Positions 27,389-37,032 of a stretch of 64,000 bases of DNA are shown in pieces. This DNA is from Granulosicoccus sp045106855. GTDB lineage: Bacteria > Pseudomonadota > Gammaproteobacteria > Granulosicoccales > Granulosicoccaceae. Every line of letters begins with the position of its first letter. Within the stretch, counting starts at the first letter, position 1. Position numbers and translations under genes: made by a program. Location of the stretch: positions 124,001-188,000 of the forward strand of contig JBGCFI010000009.1 in assembly GCA_045106855.1 (NCBI GenBank), written 5' to 3'. The notes beneath the pieces are model-generated. The model worked only from the letters and a program-made list of their open reading frames with translations. It did no database searches and had not been told where the DNA came from.

Positions 27389-29569
27389 CTACGGCGTACC
27401 TTGACCTGATAGCACAACCAGATTGTATTCGACTTCTGTATTGGCAGGCCGTGTGAAGTTCAGCTCTGCGTCAACGCTGCTACCAGGTTGGAGCGTGCCA
27501 CCGTCATTGTCGAGAAACAGACGGATGAAGGGATCTCCATCTTTGCTAATACCTTCGGCGTTGCTCAACTCGACACCATCCGGCAGATTCTCTACAACAA
27601 CCAGCAAGTGAGTATCTACTGCGCTTTCGCTGTTGTTGCTGAGGACTACCTGATCATTCAGACTGTCAGACGCTTCCTCTCTATTCGCCACCACGGCATC
27701 CAGTTCGAGAGTCACATCCAGAAACTCCAGACCCTGATCACGACGTGATAGCGGATCATTGCTATCTTGCGCAAGACCACTCAGAACCAGACCATCAACG
27801 GCTCCCAGATCGGCAAGATCAGGCCGGTTAACTGAATACGCAAGATCAACTTCATTTAACTGCAATGTGTCAGTTGTCGAGTCTGGATCGAACTTTACGA
27901 ATGCTTCGTCATACAACGCGTTTTCCAGAAAATCAGTCAACGCATCGACATCAGAACTACTTAACCCAAGTCCGGGATCGCTTCCTTCGCCACGTGGATT
28001 AGTGAAACGTGAAGTCGCTGTCCTGCCTGCTTCCTCATCTTGAGGATCGCCCGCATTGAAGTATTCAACAACCTTTTTCACGCTGGTGAACGAGCCATTG
28101 TGCATGAAATTTCTGCCGTCTCTAAGCTGACGCAAAGTAAGCGTGCGAAACTTGAAATCATCTTCTTCATTACCGGTGATCTCAGCACGTCCCTTGTCGC
28201 GAAACCCGGGATCGTTTCTGGCTTCCCTTGCCAATGCCTGCAATGGATGATCACTCAGGCCAAGGTTATAGAAGTTTTGTTCAACAAACTCTCCAACGCC
28301 TGTAACGTCAGGATCATCAAATTGCTTGTTAAGCATCGGGCCACTGTGACATCCAAAGCAACCAGCACCGCCAGCATCGTCTGTCGCTTCCGTGAAAAAC
28401 AGCTGTGCACCCCGTAGTTGAGTCGGCGTCAGGGCATCTTCATCTCCACCCAGAAAACGATCCCACGGTGTATTACGTGTGACCATTGTGCGTAAGAACG
28501 TTGCCGTCGCACGTAGGACGGTCTCATCATTGACCAATAGCTTGATGTCGTTTCCTGCATCGGCCTCAGCTGCCTCTTCTGGAAAGGCATCTCGAAAGAG
28601 TTGAACGAAAGCCGGAATCTCTGCCAGTGCTTCGGCCTGAGTCTGTGCACCCTGTGGCCCGTCGATACTTAACATCCTGTGGGCGTCAAGTAACAACAAG
28701 GTCAGATTCTCTTGCGCAGGATGCTGCTTTGGGTTCAGGCCTCCGTCTGAGTCGTCATCTTCACCGGCAAAACCATCCAGTAAGAGCCTGTTGTTGAAAG
28801 CAAAACCAACAACACTAGGCGACATTCGCGAGACACTGTCGATAGCATCCAGGCGCCCGGTGGCAAGCAGTTCCCCCGGTTCAAGTTGCATAAGAGCTGG
28901 AGAACCGATAGCGTTTTCGTAAATGTCGGTCAATGTGGGAAGCGCATCGACCAAGGCATCACCCGGGAAAAGTGGCTCATCCCGCAAGCGTGGCGCGATG
29001 TCGGTACGTGCCCGGCGACGGACAACGAAGTTACCTTCGGCATCTGTATAGCCTTTCCCCTCACCTCCGACGGCAAAATTTAATTGTTGACCCGCCTTTG
29101 ACCCAGCCTCACCGAAATGACAGGAGCCGCACGATGCCGTTGAAGTGAATGCTGTGTCACCACCGAAGTCGGGCGTTATTCTGACTGTTCGAATCGGATC
29201 GTGAAACAGGTGTTTACCCAGTAAACGCTTGGCTTCTGTCGTTTCGAAGAAAGGATCAACCTCGCCACTTTCCAGCAATGGCACTGGTATGTCGGAATTT
29301 TCTGCCGGTACCATCAGCTTCTCGATACCGTTCATTTGCTGACCAATAAGAGCGCGTATCGCTTCAGCGTCAGGTGGATCAACTTCGACGGGTGGGTCGG
29401 GCTCTTGTGGCTCTGCTGGGGGGGAATCAGATGAGTTACAACCGGCCAATAACACAGCCGCGGCAACCACACTTAGCGCAGCTGTACGATAGAACGGGCG
29501 GCTATCCATACAATCCAGACGTGCACCTGGCGGCGCATTGCCCTTTGAACTTACTAACTTTCTAGTCAT
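27389..29569 (-). CDS. Di-heme cytochrome c peroxidase/MauG-family lipoprotein with C-terminal beta-rich domain
   Basis: The start at ATG 29569 (MTRKLVSSKGN) has AGGAG seven bases upstream and is preferred over the ATG at 29638. A hydrophobic stretch AALSVVAAAVLLAGC ends in a lipobox, followed by a Pro/Glu-rich spacer, suggesting a lipid-anchored periplasmic protein. Two CxxCH sites, SCGSCHFG (about 147) and CFGCHSG (about 403), bind heme c; LLGKHLFHDP is the family's N-terminal motif. After about residue 590 a 130-residue domain with alternating strands ends in LVVLSGQGTP. The protein is far longer than classical CcpA-type peroxidases (about 330-350). Peroxidase or other oxidative activity is inferred. 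Confidence 0.85.
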   Translation of the reverse strand: MTRKLVSSKGNAPPGARLDCMDSRPFYRTAALSVVAAAVLLAGCNSSDSPPAEPQEPDPPVEVDPPDAEAIRALIGQQMNGIEKLMVPAENSDIPVPLLESGEVDPFFETTEAKRLLGKHLFHDPIRTVRITPDFGGDTAFTSTASCGSCHFGEAGSKAGQQLNFAVGGEGKGYTDAEGNFVVRRRARTDIAPRLRDEPLFPGDALVDALPTLTDIYENAIGSPALMQLEPGELLATGRLDAIDSVSRMSPSVVGFAFNNRLLLDGFAGEDDDSDGGLNPKQHPAQENLTLLLLDAHRMLSIDGPQGAQTQAEALAEIPAFVQLFRDAFPEEAAEADAGNDIKLLVNDETVLRATATFLRTMVTRNTPWDRFLGGDEDALTPTQLRGAQLFFTEATDDAGGAGCFGCHSGPMLNKQFDDPDVTGVGEFVEQNFYNLGLSDHPLQALAREARNDPGFRDKGRAEITGNEEDDFKFRTLTLRQLRDGRNFMHNGSFTSVKKVVEYFNAGDPQDEEAGRTATSRFTNPRGEGSDPGLGLSSSDVDALTDFLENALYDEAFVKFDPDSTTDTLQLNEVDLAYSVNRPDLADLGAVDGLVLSGLAQDSNDPLSRRDQGLEFLDVTLELDAVVANREEASDSLNDQVVLSNNSESAVDTHLLVVVENLPDGVELSNAEGISKDGDPFIRLFLDNDGGTLQPGSSVDAELNFTRPANTEVEYNLVVLSGQGTP

Positions 29570-29638
29570 AGTTAACTCCTGGTGAATTGCGAATGGGTAC
29601 ATCAGCATGTGAAAAGCATCAAAACGGCTAACGTTCAA

Positions 29639-30847
29639 TAGCCTCCTTTACAATGCAGGCGCGTTATGTCGAGTCCACTTAATCGCCATGCACGTGTTCG
29701 CAGCCTTTAACGAAATTTAAAAAATCACGCGCATGTTTAATTAACAATCAGGCAGCTTAACGAACACATCTAAAAGGGATTGAACCCGTATACCAACGGT
29801 TCCATACCCTTCGACACAAAGTCTCTAATGAATTCTTCAAGATGAAAAGACCAGAGCGCCTATCAACTCCATACTCAAATACTATTTAAGTGATTGTGGT
29901 TCTATAGAACTGGCAGTTGCCGGAAATTTAAATTTTTTGATCAATAAAAGTGCATTACGTATGAGTCAGAATCGCACCTGAACCAAGCAAGGAACGTAAG
30001 ATTAGAAATCCACTATGCATGCATGATTTATAAGCACACACTCAACAGTTGATTGATAAAAATATTGATAAGACAACTATAAGTGCACTAGTCAACGCAA
30101 CTATTAGAAGCTATGACATTGACTGCATAGACTTAATAGCCTTAAACCTTTCGCACACTAGACGGACGACTCTTTAATGAGTAACAGCTAGCACCCGACT
30201 CAATAAAAAAGTAACACGGTGGGGGTTATAGAAATCTATTGCTTAGTTAGCATGTTGTATACAAAGCCCAGTAGCTGCTGAGAGCAATTATTTTTTAACC
30301 TTTTGCGAGCCTATAAAATGCTCTTTCATTAAAAAATTATCGAAGGTTAATCAATAACCACTAAAGAGAATTTTTCTGATGCTCGGTCACGTTAATTTTT
30401 TTACGACTTTGTCATTTATAAATACTGCGCAAAGCGTATAAATAAAAACGCGGATACTTGAACTAAGTACACAAGACGACTCAGGGCGGACGTCTTGCTT
30501 GACCGTGGCTCCTTGCAACGAAACAACCAGTCGCGACACACGCGACTCACGATAATGTGGTAACGGCAACTCGCTATCGGAGATTACATTTAAAACCACA
30601 GATCTTTGTAAAAACAATTATCAGACTTAAAAAAACGCTTATAAACCAATCACCAGACAGTGCCAGCCTCATGATCGAATAAGATCAGGATTCGTCAATT
30701 GCAATCAAGGTTCGAGGAGAGACGGTAGGTTTTCGGCCCAATGCCAGGCTGTCGAATTAGATGCGGCTAAGTAACAGCGTGCAGGTTGCTTGTTCGTAGC
30801 CTTTGCCGAAAGGAGAAAGAAGTCACGCTCAAGCGTGCCGCTAAGGC
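29639..30847. other. AT-rich gene-poor region of 1.2 kb
   Basis: I find no gene here. Composition is markedly AT-richer than the neighbours, especially 29,700-30,450, with many scattered stops in all frames. A minus-strand frame of 76 codons at 30387-30617 shows no family features or ribosome-binding site and is not called. One hairpin AGTCGCG-acaca-CGCGACT lies at 30529-30547. The promoter of the peroxidase gene must lie at the left end. Confidence 0.5.
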
Positions 30848-30874
30848 AAAAAAAAGGCTCCGGGAGGAGCCTTT
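30848..30874 (-). terminator. Strong intrinsic terminator (minus strand)
   Basis: GGCTCC at 30856-30861 pairs with GGAGCC at 30866-30871 around GGGA. On the minus strand the stem is followed by eight T residues (A-run 30848-30855 on plus). The stem extends by three A-T pairs and is weakly bidirectional. It closes the transcript of the unrecognised gene at 30966-32177. Confidence 0.88.
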
Positions 30875-30897
30875 GTTCACTGTCTGAAGTTGGGTCT

Positions 30898-30965
30898 GCC
30901 CGCAGATCACGGGCTTAGCCGGAACCTGGCTATTGTTGGGTAGCCAGGCCTTTGCGACCGCAAGG
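30898..30965 (-). other. Three consecutive hairpins in a 3' untranslated region
   Basis: Between the stop codon of the unrecognised gene and its terminator are three inverted repeats: GCCCG/CGGGC (30898-30914, seven-base loop), CCTGGCTA/TAGCCAGG (30925-30948, eight-base loop) and CCTTTGC/GCAAGG (30949-30965, one bulge). The last abuts the stop codon. The dense folding suggests a structured 3' end or a 3'-derived small RNA. Confidence 0.55.
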
Positions 30966-32177
30966 CTACGAAGTTCTGGTTTGTCCCAGAGACTTAAGTA
31001 ACTCGTCTACAGCCTCTTTTCGCGACTGATCCTCAGTGCCTGACTCGACCGCTGCGAACACACCAGACAATCCTGAAGCTGGGTTGCCATTAGCAGAATC
31101 AGCCGCCGCTGGAGACTGAGGGCGAAGCATGGCTTCACGCTCCCTGAGGTAGCGGTTATAATGCTCATCGCCTTCAGCTGCGGAGGCAGCAGGTAGAACT
31201 GCGGACTGCGAGGAATCAGAAACACCAGAGTTAGCGGATATATCACGAATAGCTGCTGGTGCTATTTCAGCGCCACCTAATGTCTCTCCCTGACCCACCA
31301 TCTCTTCGTCGATCAGGATGACACCACTCTCCAATGTCAGCAAAGCGCCCTGATGCATTGTCTCGCTGATATCTTTCAGATCTTTTCCTGAAAAAGTTCC
31401 GAGTGATGCGAGCGTATTCAGATCCTGGAAAATAGGAAGCGAGCGAACCACTGAATCAAGGTCTATGTCCTGTTCGGGATCGATATCCGCCAAAGCCGCA
31501 GGAATGGAATCAATAACCGCGAAGACAGCCGCGACACTGTCTTTTTCACCGGTGAACCGGAAGTCCCTATCGCGATTCAGCTTGGCAGCAATGTTGTCCA
31601 GACGAAGATCAATTGCAGGCTTCCTGGCAATGCTCGCACAAGCGCTATAAAGCATATCTATCCCATCTATCGCCCTGGCCACCCTATCCGGGTCGGAGGC
31701 GCGTTCACCAGCATCTGTCAGTCGTATGAACAGAGCACCCTCGCCCTCTTCGACCGGGTGCAACAGCGCGTTGGATACCGAAGACTGATCATCGGTTGGC
31801 ACAGCAGCTGCGTGCACGCTATCCATAAGCGATAGCATGGTCGGCAGGTGACTGGATGCAAACATCACTCGACTGGCTAACCTGACTATCTCGCCCTGAC
31901 GCTCTTTGGGGTCTTTGTCCGTGGCCAATAATTGCTGCCAGTAATCAGGAGATCCCAAAGATTCCAGATGCAGGCACTTGACCACCTTCTTTTCATCGGG
32001 CGACATGGAATCAATGCTGTCTGCAAGGACAGCTCCTGCGTGGCTTAACCTTGCGGCTGCCGCTGTACGCTGGTCACCTTTGGACAAACGGAACTGGTCC
32101 ACAGCGGTACGAATACCTGACTGGTTCAGTAGTTTGCCAATTCTGATGACGGCTGTGCGCAGCTCGTCTGAGTGCAT
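30966..32177 (-). CDS. Protein of unknown function, helical, acidic
   Basis: I do not recognise this 403-residue protein. The ATG at 32177 has GGAG six bases upstream and is chosen over the ATG four codons earlier. It is rich in Ala, Asp, Glu, Ser and Leu, with no signal peptide or membrane segment, so it is probably cytoplasmic. Residues 1-250 look mainly helical with few Cys/Trp; a low-complexity Ser/Ala/Glu stretch runs from about 310 to 385; the end has a basic helix (RKEAVDELLKSLGQTRTS). It is monocistronic, lying between a 1.2-kb AT-rich gap and tRNA-Pro, with its own terminator. Codon use looks normal for the window. No function is proposed. Confidence 0.75.
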   Translation of the reverse strand: MHSDELRTAVIRIGKLLNQSGIRTAVDQFRLSKGDQRTAAAARLSHAGAVLADSIDSMSPDEKKVVKCLHLESLGSPDYWQQLLATDKDPKERQGEIVRLASRVMFASSHLPTMLSLMDSVHAAAVPTDDQSSVSNALLHPVEEGEGALFIRLTDAGERASDPDRVARAIDGIDMLYSACASIARKPAIDLRLDNIAAKLNRDRDFRFTGEKDSVAAVFAVIDSIPAALADIDPEQDIDLDSVVRSLPIFQDLNTLASLGTFSGKDLKDISETMHQGALLTLESGVILIDEEMVGQGETLGGAEIAPAAIRDISANSGVSDSSQSAVLPAASAAEGDEHYNRYLREREAMLRPQSPAAADSANGNPASGLSGVFAAVESGTEDQSRKEAVDELLKSLGQTRTS

Positions 32178-32360
32178 CTTTCGCTCCATTTACACTTTGC
32201 TACGGACTGTAATCGGCCAAATGTGCAGAGACTTGAGATGCCGTTAACGATTCACCTCAATACTCCGTATGAAGGTGCCGCTGGCAATCATGTCAATTGG
32301 CATTCTGAACAGGGAGGCTAAACACGCGCCTTGGGTATTACTGTGATTCCCTGCAGAAAC

Positions 32361-32437
<77 letters not shown>

Positions 32438-32546
32438 CCAGAGCCAAGCAGCTTAACGCAAGCTGGAGATAAAATGGCGGAAATTGACAAAAAAAACGAC
32501 ATCCTTGATTGTTTAGCTGATTTTGACCTGTAGCTGTTCCGTTGAT

Positions 32547-32906
32547 TTAATGAGTCCTGAGGATTTTTAGCAAATCTTCAAGTTCGGCGCGCAATTGCCT
32601 GATCATTTGCTGCGATTGCGCGTTATCGTCTTTGACGGTATCGCCAGCCAGATGCTGCCGAGCGCCACCTATAGTATAGCCTTCCTGATACAGAAGACTA
32701 CGGATTTGCCGAATAAGCATCACATCATGCCGTTGATAGTATCGCCGGTTGCCGCGCCGCTTTACTGGTGCCAGATCGGGAAATTCCTGCTCCCAGTATC
32801 TGAGCACATGAGGTTTGACCATACACAGGTCGCTGACTTCTCCGATAGTGAAGTAGCGTTTATTGGGTATTGTGGGAAGTTCGTTGTTATTACTGAATTC
32901 CAGCAT
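32547..32906 (-). CDS. MerR-family regulator next to ihfA
   Basis: The 119-residue protein has an N-terminal MerR helix-turn-helix (about 16-85: YFTIGEVSDLC, VLRYWEQEFP, RRYYQRHDV) and a short C-terminal coiled coil (about 92-117) for dimerisation. There is no effector-binding domain and no Cys metal site. A MerR-type gene of this kind after ihfA is a common gammaproteobacterial arrangement. Its ATG lies inside ihfA, overlapping by 17 bases, so translation is coupled. Targets and signal are unknown. Confidence 0.9.
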   Translation of the reverse strand: MLEFSNNNELPTIPNKRYFTIGEVSDLCMVKPHVLRYWEQEFPDLAPVKRRGNRRYYQRHDVMLIRQIRSLLYQEGYTIGGARQHLAGDTVKDDNAQSQQMIRQLRAELEDLLKILRTH

Positions 32907-33186
32907 AAGCCTCTACACGCGCCTTCAGTTTCTGGCCTGGACGGAATGTAACTACTCGTCTGGCGGATATAGGGATTTCCTCTCCCGTTTTTGGATTACG
33001 CCCGGGACGCTGGCTCTTGTTACGAAGTACAAAGTTGCCAAACCCTGACAACTTGACATCATGCCCTGTCTCCAGCGCAACTCTGACCTCTTCAAAAAAG
33101 TGCTCGACGAACTCCTTGGCCTCACGTTTGTTGAGCCCCAATTCCTCGAACAGCATCTCGGCCATTGCAGCTTTTGTCAGCGCCAT
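32890..33186 (-). CDS. ihfA: Integration host factor subunit alpha
   Basis: The 98-residue DNA-bending protein has the HU/IHF fold. The IHF-alpha opening MALTKAAMAEMLFEELGLNK and the DNA-intercalating arm GRNPKTGEEIPISARRVVTF (Pro at the tip) are both present. It pairs with IhfB, encoded elsewhere, to bend DNA in promoters, recombination and replication. It follows pheT by 100 bases, as in E. coli, so it is the distal part of the thrS-pheST transcription unit. Length and motifs are normal. Confidence 0.97.
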   Translation of the reverse strand: MALTKAAMAEMLFEELGLNKREAKEFVEHFFEEVRVALETGHDVKLSGFGNFVLRNKSQRPGRNPKTGEEIPISARRVVTFRPGQKLKARVEAYAGIQ

Positions 33187-33286
33187 GCCATGTCATCAGT
33201 AATAGCGGGCCAAACATGACTGGTAAACAATAGTGCATTGTCCCGTCGCTGGTCCTGCCTGGAGGTAAATTTCTGTCTCATTAAAC

Positions 33287-35731
33287 CTAGACCCTTAATT
33301 CTGCACCAAGTGACTTGCTTAGTTCCTGTTTCACCTTGGCCACCACATCGTCTGCATCCTTATCTTGTAGAGTGCGCGAAAAATCCTGCAGAATCAACCC
33401 TAAAGCCATGCTTTTCTTCCCTTTCTCAATTCCATCGCCCTGATAAACATCAAAAATTCTGACGTCTACCAGCATCGAAGACACCGTCTTTCTCACAACA
33501 TCCAGCATCTGTTGATAGGTCACTGACTCATCCACCAACAGCGAAAGATCGCGACGCACCTGTGGAAATCTGGATAACTGCGAAGCCTTGGGGACCCTCG
33601 CCAGGCACAACGCGTCTATAGAAAATTCGAACACAACAGCAGCAACATCCAGATCAAGCTCGCGGAGTACACCCGGGTTGAGCGCACCGATATACCCTAT
33701 GCGTTCTCCGTCGACCAGTATCCCAGCCTGCTGCCCGGGATGCAGCATGGGCAGATCACTTTTTACAAACGTCACGGGAAGTCCGTTAGCAAGTGTGAAC
33801 AAATTTTCAATATCTGATTTCACGGCAAAGAAGTCGACGGCGGCACTGTCGGTGTTCCAGTTTTCAGCGGCCAGTCGTCCCGCTACCAGACCTGCCATCA
33901 TTTCCTGCTGCTGAACAGAGTCGTCGATCTGTTTGACGCTACCACGAGCTGCATTGATGAAATCATCTAGCTGGTCGATCGGCGCATGTTCTTCATTAGG
34001 CAAAAAACGCAATCCGCTCTCGAAAATTCGAACCGTGCCCACTTGTCGACTGATATTACGCTTCAATGTACTGACCAGGCCGCTGATCAAGGTTGTACGC
34101 ATGACTCCCAACTCAGACGACAAAGGATTTGCCAATGGCAAGGCGGCGAGATCGGGGCGCAGTATTCGTTGCTGCCCTCCTTCAACAAAACTGTAGGTAA
34201 CCACCTCCTGATAGCCCAGCGCAACCAATCGTTTCTTCACTTCAATAGGCGCTAACACCGCCTCGGATAACGGTCTAAACAAGGGCGTGTTGGAGGGGTG
34301 TGTTCTGGGCAGAGTATCGAAACCCAGAATTCGCGCTACCTCCTCGATATAGTCCTCCTCGATGGCCAGGTCGTAGCGATAGCTAGGCGCAGTGACCTGC
34401 CAGCCGTCTTCTGTAACCTGACTATCGATACCGAGGCGAGTGAATATCATCTGTACCGTCTCGCTGGATGGAGAAATACCCAGCACTCTCTGCAACCGCG
34501 AGTTTCTGACTCTTACAGCGAGTCGCTCAGGCATTCGTGCCGTTGCCTGCCAATCAAACGCTGCACCCGCTTTGCCACCGGCGATGGTACGCATCAAACC
34601 GGTCGCATACTCCAACGCATCGAGCTGCCCCGCCGGATCAACGCCGCGCTCGAATCGATGTGCAGATTCTGAGTGACTAGCGTAACGTCTGGGCTTACCG
34701 GCAATCTTTTCCGGCAAAAACAAAGCACTTTCAAAAAAGATATTGCGTGTGTGTTCAGTAACACCCGTATCCTGCCCACCCATGATTCCCGCGATACCAA
34801 TCGGGCCACGGTCGTCGGCAATGATAGTGGTGTCTTGATCCAGAACAACGTCACGCCCATCAAGCAGCGTCAGTCGCTCTGAGGTTCTTGCCAGCCGCAC
34901 TTGAATGGCCCCCTGCAACTTATCAAGATCAAAAGCATGCATTGGCTGACCAAGCTCCAGCATGACGTAGTTAGTAATATCAACTGCTGAATTTATCGAT
35001 CGAATGCCAGAACGTCGCAAACGCTCAACCATCCATCCGGGAGTCGGCAGGCTAATGTCGATATCGCGAACGACTCTGCCAGTAAATCGTACACATGCAC
35101 AGTTATCAGAGACCTCTACCGGCCATTCATCATCAATCTGGACGGGCATGGGAGTAATTTCGTGCAGCTGCATCGGCATGTCGTTGCGTGCGCATAGATC
35201 CCTTGCGATGCCGCGAATACTCAGGCAATCACCGCGATCCGGCGTGAGCTCAATGTCAATGATCGAATCATTTAATTCCAGCCAGTCAACAAGAGCTTGT
35301 CCTGCAGGTGCTGATTCAGGCAACTCCATAATGCCGCTGGCATCATCCGACAAACCGAGTTCAGCCGCCGAACACAACATACCCATCGAAACGACTCCAC
35401 GTAGTTTCGCTTTTTTCAGTTTGGTGCCATCAGGTAATTGCCCCCCCACTTTTGCCAGTGCGGTTGTCAGACCCTCGCGAGCATTCGACGCACCACAGAC
35501 AATTTGCACAGGATCATCCTGCCCGCAATCCACCTGGCAAACTCGCAGCCGATCCGCGTCCGGATGTTGTTCGATCGTGAGAATACGAGCGACCACGACA
35601 TCGACGAACCCGGGGGCTGCCGACACGATCTCATCGACTTCCAGGCCCATGAATGTTAACTGGTCACCTAATGCTTCGGTATCGACCGGTGGACTAACCC
35701 ACTCGCGTAACCACTGTTCACTGAATTTCAT
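33287..35731 (-). CDS. pheT: Phenylalanine-tRNA ligase beta subunit
   Basis: The 814-residue subunit carries the N-terminal tRNA-binding OB domain (about 40-150), B3/B4 editing region (about 215-370), B5 domain (about 400-470), the catalytic-like core and a C-terminal ferredoxin-fold anticodon-binding domain (about 720-814, starting SQLSRFPQVRRDLSLLVDE). With PheS it forms the alpha2beta2 enzyme charging tRNA-Phe. It starts 45 bases after pheS. The opening MKFSEQWLREWV is the standard family start. Confidence 0.97.
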   Translation of the reverse strand: MKFSEQWLREWVSPPVDTEALGDQLTFMGLEVDEIVSAAPGFVDVVVARILTIEQHPDADRLRVCQVDCGQDDPVQIVCGASNAREGLTTALAKVGGQLPDGTKLKKAKLRGVVSMGMLCSAAELGLSDDASGIMELPESAPAGQALVDWLELNDSIIDIELTPDRGDCLSIRGIARDLCARNDMPMQLHEITPMPVQIDDEWPVEVSDNCACVRFTGRVVRDIDISLPTPGWMVERLRRSGIRSINSAVDITNYVMLELGQPMHAFDLDKLQGAIQVRLARTSERLTLLDGRDVVLDQDTTIIADDRGPIGIAGIMGGQDTGVTEHTRNIFFESALFLPEKIAGKPRRYASHSESAHRFERGVDPAGQLDALEYATGLMRTIAGGKAGAAFDWQATARMPERLAVRVRNSRLQRVLGISPSSETVQMIFTRLGIDSQVTEDGWQVTAPSYRYDLAIEEDYIEEVARILGFDTLPRTHPSNTPLFRPLSEAVLAPIEVKKRLVALGYQEVVTYSFVEGGQQRILRPDLAALPLANPLSSELGVMRTTLISGLVSTLKRNISRQVGTVRIFESGLRFLPNEEHAPIDQLDDFINAARGSVKQIDDSVQQQEMMAGLVAGRLAAENWNTDSAAVDFFAVKSDIENLFTLANGLPVTFVKSDLPMLHPGQQAGILVDGERIGYIGALNPGVLRELDLDVAAVVFEFSIDALCLARVPKASQLSRFPQVRRDLSLLVDESVTYQQMLDVVRKTVSSMLVDVRIFDVYQGDGIEKGKKSMALGLILQDFSRTLQDKDADDVVAKVKQELSKSLGAELRV

Positions 35732-35776
35732 ACTGCTGCCTTAATTTTCAACACGTTGGACAATCGATGGAAACGA

Positions 35777-36766
35777 CTAGTGGAATTGAGCCAGAAAACG
35801 TAAATCGTTCTCGAAAAACAGACGAAGGTCATCAACACCATAACGCAGCATGGCCAGGCGCTCGACCCCCATACCAAAAGCATAGCCAGTGAAACGTTCT
35901 GTATCGATGCCCACAGAGCGAAACACGGAAGGATGCACTATGCCGGATCCAAGTACTTCGAGCCATGGACCTTTATTAATCCTGATATCCACCTCAGCGG
36001 AAGGCTCCGTAAACGGAAAATATGACGGTCTGAATCGAATCTCGCAATTGTCTTGATCGAAAAACATATTAAGGAATGCTTCCAGATGCCCCATCAAGTC
36101 ACTGAGCGATACATTTTCGTCTACCAGCAGTCCTTCCACCTGATGAAACATTGGCGAATGCGTCATGTCTGAATCGCAGCGATAGACTCTGCCTGGGGAA
36201 ATTATTCTCAACGGCGGTTCAACATCCTCCATATAGCGAATTTGCACCGAGGATGTCTGCGTCCGGAGAAGACGATTCACATCAAAATAAAATGTGTCGT
36301 GCATGGCGCGCGCCGGATGATGTTCTGGAATATTCAATGCTTCAAAGTTGTGGTAGTCATCTTCGATCTCCGGCCCCGTGGCCGCGACGAAGCCAAGTTG
36401 GGCAAACAGGGAACTAATACGCTCGATAGTGAGCGTAATCGGATGCAGACCACCCGCAATTTGCCCCCCACCAGGCAATGTGATGTCAAGTGCATCGCTG
36501 GCCAGTTTCTCAGCCAATACAGCGTTATCCAGCAATTGCCTGCGTTCATCGATTAGCGCTTGTACGGCAATTTTAACTTGATTAACCGCCTGACCCGCAG
36601 CGGGTTTCTCAGCCGGTGGCAAGCTACCTATCGATTTCAGGACGCCAGTTAGCCTGCCTTTTTTTCCAAGAAGCTCCACGCGAACGGCTTCGAGCTGCTC
36701 AAGCGTGGCCGAATCATCAACCAGGGCAGACGCTTCATTGATTAGTTTATCGAGATCCAAAGACAT
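35777..36766 (-). CDS. pheS: Phenylalanine-tRNA ligase alpha subunit
   Basis: The 329-residue catalytic subunit has an N-terminal coiled coil (about 1-85) and a class II core with GQIAGGLHPITLT, PEHHPARAMHDTFYF (motif 2 region) and GMGVERLAMLRYGVDDLR (motif 3). It charges tRNA-Phe with phenylalanine. An intrinsic terminator lies between rplT and this gene, 127 bases before the start, so pheST expression depends on readthrough or a separate promoter. Length and motifs are typical. Confidence 0.97.
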   Translation of the reverse strand: MSLDLDKLINEASALVDDSATLEQLEAVRVELLGKKGRLTGVLKSIGSLPPAEKPAAGQAVNQVKIAVQALIDERRQLLDNAVLAEKLASDALDITLPGGGQIAGGLHPITLTIERISSLFAQLGFVAATGPEIEDDYHNFEALNIPEHHPARAMHDTFYFDVNRLLRTQTSSVQIRYMEDVEPPLRIISPGRVYRCDSDMTHSPMFHQVEGLLVDENVSLSDLMGHLEAFLNMFFDQDNCEIRFRPSYFPFTEPSAEVDIRINKGPWLEVLGSGIVHPSVFRSVGIDTERFTGYAFGMGVERLAMLRYGVDDLRLFFENDLRFLAQFH

Positions 36767-36892
36767 TGCTTGAAGGTTCCGTTACGCGTCATCGTCCATT
36801 ATCCAATCTTAACTGGCCTTCCACATTGGGTATAAACCCGGAAAATGCGGAAACAGTCTAAGGATGGTTAACGATGAATATAATTGTCTGGC

Positions 36893-36929
36893 AAAAAAAA
36901 GGGGAACACCGAAAGCATCGGAATTCCCC
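36893..36929 (-). terminator. Intrinsic terminator between rplT and pheS
   Basis: On the minus strand GGGGAA (36924-36929) pairs with TTCCCC (36901-36906). Inside is a second stem CCGA/TCGG, and eight T residues follow (36893-36900). Its place between rplT and pheS is where E. coli has the pheST attenuator. Confidence 0.85.
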
Positions 36930-37032
36930 TGTGTCAATAAAGCACATTGGCTTTGCATGTAGGACGTCAATTATCTAGACGCTTGACCGGCATAGTCCCG
37001 GTCCACATGATCGCGAAGAGAGCGAACCAGCG

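Noticed and set aside
29771..29815. tRNA-like string (GGGATTGAACCCG) in the AT-rich gap
   Set aside because: No T-stem of five pairs, no acceptor or anticodon stem can be built around it.
30387..30617. 76-codon minus-strand frame in the AT-rich gap
   Set aside because: No ribosome-binding site, no family features and composition unlike the surrounding genes.
36941..37032. Short minus-strand frames as a pheM-like leader peptide
   Set aside because: Neither contains a run of Phe codons before the terminator.
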